Assembly: GCA_027064745.1 (NCBI GenBank)
Contig: JAMOPD010000331.1
Span: 1-8,076, forward strand
DNA: 8,076 nucleotides
Reading direction: 5' to 3'
Origin: Thermococcaceae archaeon
GTDB taxonomy: Archaea; Methanobacteriota_B; Thermococci; Thermococcales; Thermococcaceae
Below, piece by piece: positions 6,748 to 8,076 of this stretch. The stretch's first letter is position 1. Each line of letters begins with the position of its first letter. Below the pieces are notes generated by a model. That model ran no database searches, was not told the DNA's origin, and saw only the letters and a program-made list of their open reading frames with translations. The position numbers were made by a program, and so were the translations under genes.

Positions 6748-6768
6748 CCGCGTGAAACTTTCACGCGG
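6748..6768. promoter_or_regulatory. Perfect 21-bp palindrome, candidate operator
   Basis: Arm CCGCGTGAAA (6748-6757), one central C, then the exact reverse complement TTTCACGCGG (6759-6768). It lies between the two divergent genes, about 33 bp upstream of the regulator's TATA box and 135 bp upstream of the flippase ATG. One-base centre and 10-bp arms suit a dimeric DNA-binding protein far better than an RNA hairpin, which needs a loop of at least three bases. The neighbouring regulator is the obvious candidate to bind it. Confidence 0.65.
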
Positions 6769-6844
6769 GTTAAAAATTCGAACAAAACTGTTTTTGAAAT
6801 TTGAAGTGTACGAGTGACAAAAAGTGAACGATTCTGCGAGCGGC

Positions 6845-6864
6845 ATGTTAAGTCATGGTAACAT
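6845..6864. repeat. Inverted repeat ATGTTA/TAACAT next to the flippase promoter
   Basis: Arms of six bases (6845-6850 and 6859-6864) are exact reverse complements around an 8-bp spacer. The right arm runs into the T-rich TATA region of the flippase gene, where a bound protein would block TFB or TBP. Short arms in AT-rich DNA can occur by chance. Confidence 0.35.
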
Positions 6865-6899
6865 TTTTTAATTTTTAGTTGTCCGTATATCTAGGGGAT
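6865..6899 (+). promoter_or_regulatory. Candidate promoter and ribosome-binding site of the flippase gene
   Basis: A T/A-rich block (TTTTTAATTTTTA, 6865-6877) can act as a TATA box, though its exact register is unclear; the usual spacing would place the start near 6893-6898, unusually close to the gene. AGGGGAT at 6893-6899 is a convincing Shine-Dalgarno site, with 5 nt between its last G and the ATG at 6903. TTAAAAA at 6770-6776, right beside the palindrome, is an alternative TATA box that would give a leader of about 100 nt. Confidence 0.42.
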
Positions 6900-6902
6900 T
6901 AA

Positions 6903-8076
6903 ATGAGTTTAAAGAAGAAGCTCATAGTCAATGCAAGCTGGCTTTTGGCAGGTCAAACCCTACATAAAACGATTTCGTATCTGATAATCCTCCTAATCAG
7001 CAGGACGCTGGGAGATGTGGGCCTTGGCCAGTACTCTTTTGTCGTTTCGTTTACGGGCTTTGTCTCGTATCTTTCCGACTTCGGCATCAACTACTACATA
7101 ATGCGCGAGGTTGCGCGGGACAAGAGCAAAAAGGATCTTGTGTCGTACGCCTTAGGTTTTAAGACCATCCTGGCAATTCTCGATTGGTTGTTAATAGTAT
7201 TCCTAGCACTTCACCTAAACAAGAGCGCAGTTGTTAAGACTTCGATAATCCTATACGGTTCGGGGGCGGTGATGGGTACAATAGGCCTTCTCTTCACGAG
7301 CATCATCTTCGCCCACGAGGTCACCAAGTATGAGACCTATTCCATGGTTACGGAGAGAGTGATGACACTTCTCCTTGGTGGAGCAATTCTTTTGATTACA
7401 AAGAGCCTCTTTGCTTTCTTTGTCGTTCTTACAGTGGATATATTTTTGCTGAACTTCCTTAGAATATATTTTGGCTCCAAGTACGTGTTGGCTAAGCCTC
7501 TCTTTGATCTTGGGAAGTGGAAGGAAATACTAAGCAAGTCCTACGTGTTTTGGTTTATCTACCTGTTTTCATTTATTTATTTTAACACGGATATTATAAT
7601 GCTCGGTCTTATGAAGCCCGACGAAGTCGTTGGATGGTATAAAGCGGGATATTTCTTTATACAGGCTGTGATGCTGATTCCCTATGTTGTTGTGAATTCC
7701 ACGATGCCATCAATATCAAGGCTCTGGGTAGAAGACAGAGGCACTCTGAGAATACTATTCAGAAAGGCATTCCAATCGTTGTTTGCGATTGGGATTTTGG
7801 GTGCCTTTGGTATTTACATTGGCACCCCTATTTTGATTAAAACGTTCTTTGGAGATAAATTCTATAACTCAATCCCTGTTCTAAGAGTGTTGGCATGGGT
7901 TATCCCAGCTATGTTTCTAAATTCCCTGTACGGGTCTCTGTTGAATGGTATTGGGTTGGAGAAGACTTACACCAAGATTATCGGCGGTACAGCGTTGCTT
8001 AACGTTATCTTAAATTATATCCTGATCACTCTATTCTCATATACAGGCGCGGCTATTGCAACGCTAATTACGAACT
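6903..8076 (+). CDS. Polysaccharide/lipid-linked oligosaccharide flippase (Wzx/RfbX, PST family), 3' end missing
   Basis: The frame is open from ATG 6903 to the right edge, giving 391 codons without a stop. The product is strongly hydrophobic throughout. It begins MSLKKKLIVNASWLLAGQ, followed by SRTLGDVGLGQYSFV and LSDFGINYYIMREVARD, the typical N-terminal layout of Wzx-type flippases. Later NTDIIMLGLMKPDEVVGWYKAGY and VVNSTMPSISRLW match conserved family positions, including membrane charged and polar residues. Family members usually have 12-14 membrane helices and about 410-500 residues, so only the end is lost. The expected role is to move a lipid-linked glycan across the cytoplasmic membrane, for N-glycosylation or for a surface polysaccharide. 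It is divergent from the regulator gene and on the same strand as aglB. The substrate cannot be read from sequence. Confidence 0.9.
   Translation, partial: MSLKKKLIVNASWLLAGQTLHKTISYLIILLISRTLGDVGLGQYSFVVSFTGFVSYLSDFGINYYIMREVARDKSKKDLVSYALGFKTILAILDWLLIVFLALHLNKSAVVKTSIILYGSGAVMGTIGLLFTSIIFAHEVTKYETYSMVTERVMTLLLGGAILLITKSLFAFFVVLTVDIFLLNFLRIYFGSKYVLAKPLFDLGKWKEILSKSYVFWFIYLFSFIYFNTDIIMLGLMKPDEVVGWYKAGYFFIQAVMLIPYVVVNSTMPSISRLWVEDRGTLRILFRKAFQSLFAIGILGAFGIYIGTPILIKTFFGDKFYNSIPVLRVLAWVIPAMFLNSLYGSLLNGIGLEKTYTKIIGGTALLNVILNYILITLFSYTGAAIATLITN

Noticed and set aside
6748..6774. Palindrome followed by TTAAAAA as a hairpin terminator
   Set aside because: The one-base centre cannot form an unstrained RNA loop, no gene ends nearby on either strand, and it lies between divergent starts.
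7337..7537. 66-codon minus-strand frame
   Set aside because: It lies inside the flippase coding sequence and has no independent support.

Overview
The window reads as a chromosomal segment of a hyperthermophilic euryarchaeon, most probably Thermococcales (Thermococcus/Pyrococcus-like). This rests on the style of the proteins (short archaeal-type oligosaccharyltransferase, GGYATRL-type nucleotidyltransferase, papain-like exoprotein with a C-terminal membrane tail), strong GGTGA/GGGG ribosome-binding sites, GTG/TTG starts and TTTAAA-type archaeal promoters. The assignment comes from recognition only; no database was searched.

Layout, left to right. (1) Positions 3-1826 hold the 3' part of a secreted papain-family (C1A) peptidase; the catalytic Cys lies off the left edge. 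(2) Positions 1827-2048 are non-coding: a T-rich probable terminator, a tiny ORF with a strong Shine-Dalgarno site, and the promoter of the next operon. (3) Positions 2049-5407 hold two genes overlapping by 4 bp: a sugar-phosphate nucleotidyltransferase and a short-type AglB/STT3 oligosaccharyltransferase with a WWDQG active-site motif. (4) Positions 5462-5906 hold a small membrane-anchored protein with an eight-residue VPI(D/N)xT(V/L)x repeat; as given, its reading frame is broken by a one-base shift. (5) Positions 6672-5944, on the minus strand, encode a winged-helix-like regulator with a C-terminal coiled coil, read from a TTG start. (6) Positions 6673-6902 are a divergent regulatory region with a perfect 21-bp palindrome and further inverted repeats. 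(7) From 6903 to the right edge lies a Wzx/RfbX-type polysaccharide flippase, truncated by the window.

How the genes may work together (inference): the nucleotidyltransferase would supply a nucleotide-activated sugar, membrane glycosyltransferases not in this window would build a lipid-linked glycan, the flippase would turn it outward, and AglB would transfer it to Asn in N-x-S/T sequons. The peptidase and the small repeat protein are both predicted to be extracytoplasmic and carry several such sequons, so they are plausible acceptors. The regulator, divergent from the flippase, may control that gene or itself through the palindrome. No clearly new multi-gene system is visible. The items most worth following are the broken repeat protein, the palindrome with its divergent regulator, and the AglB motif variant.
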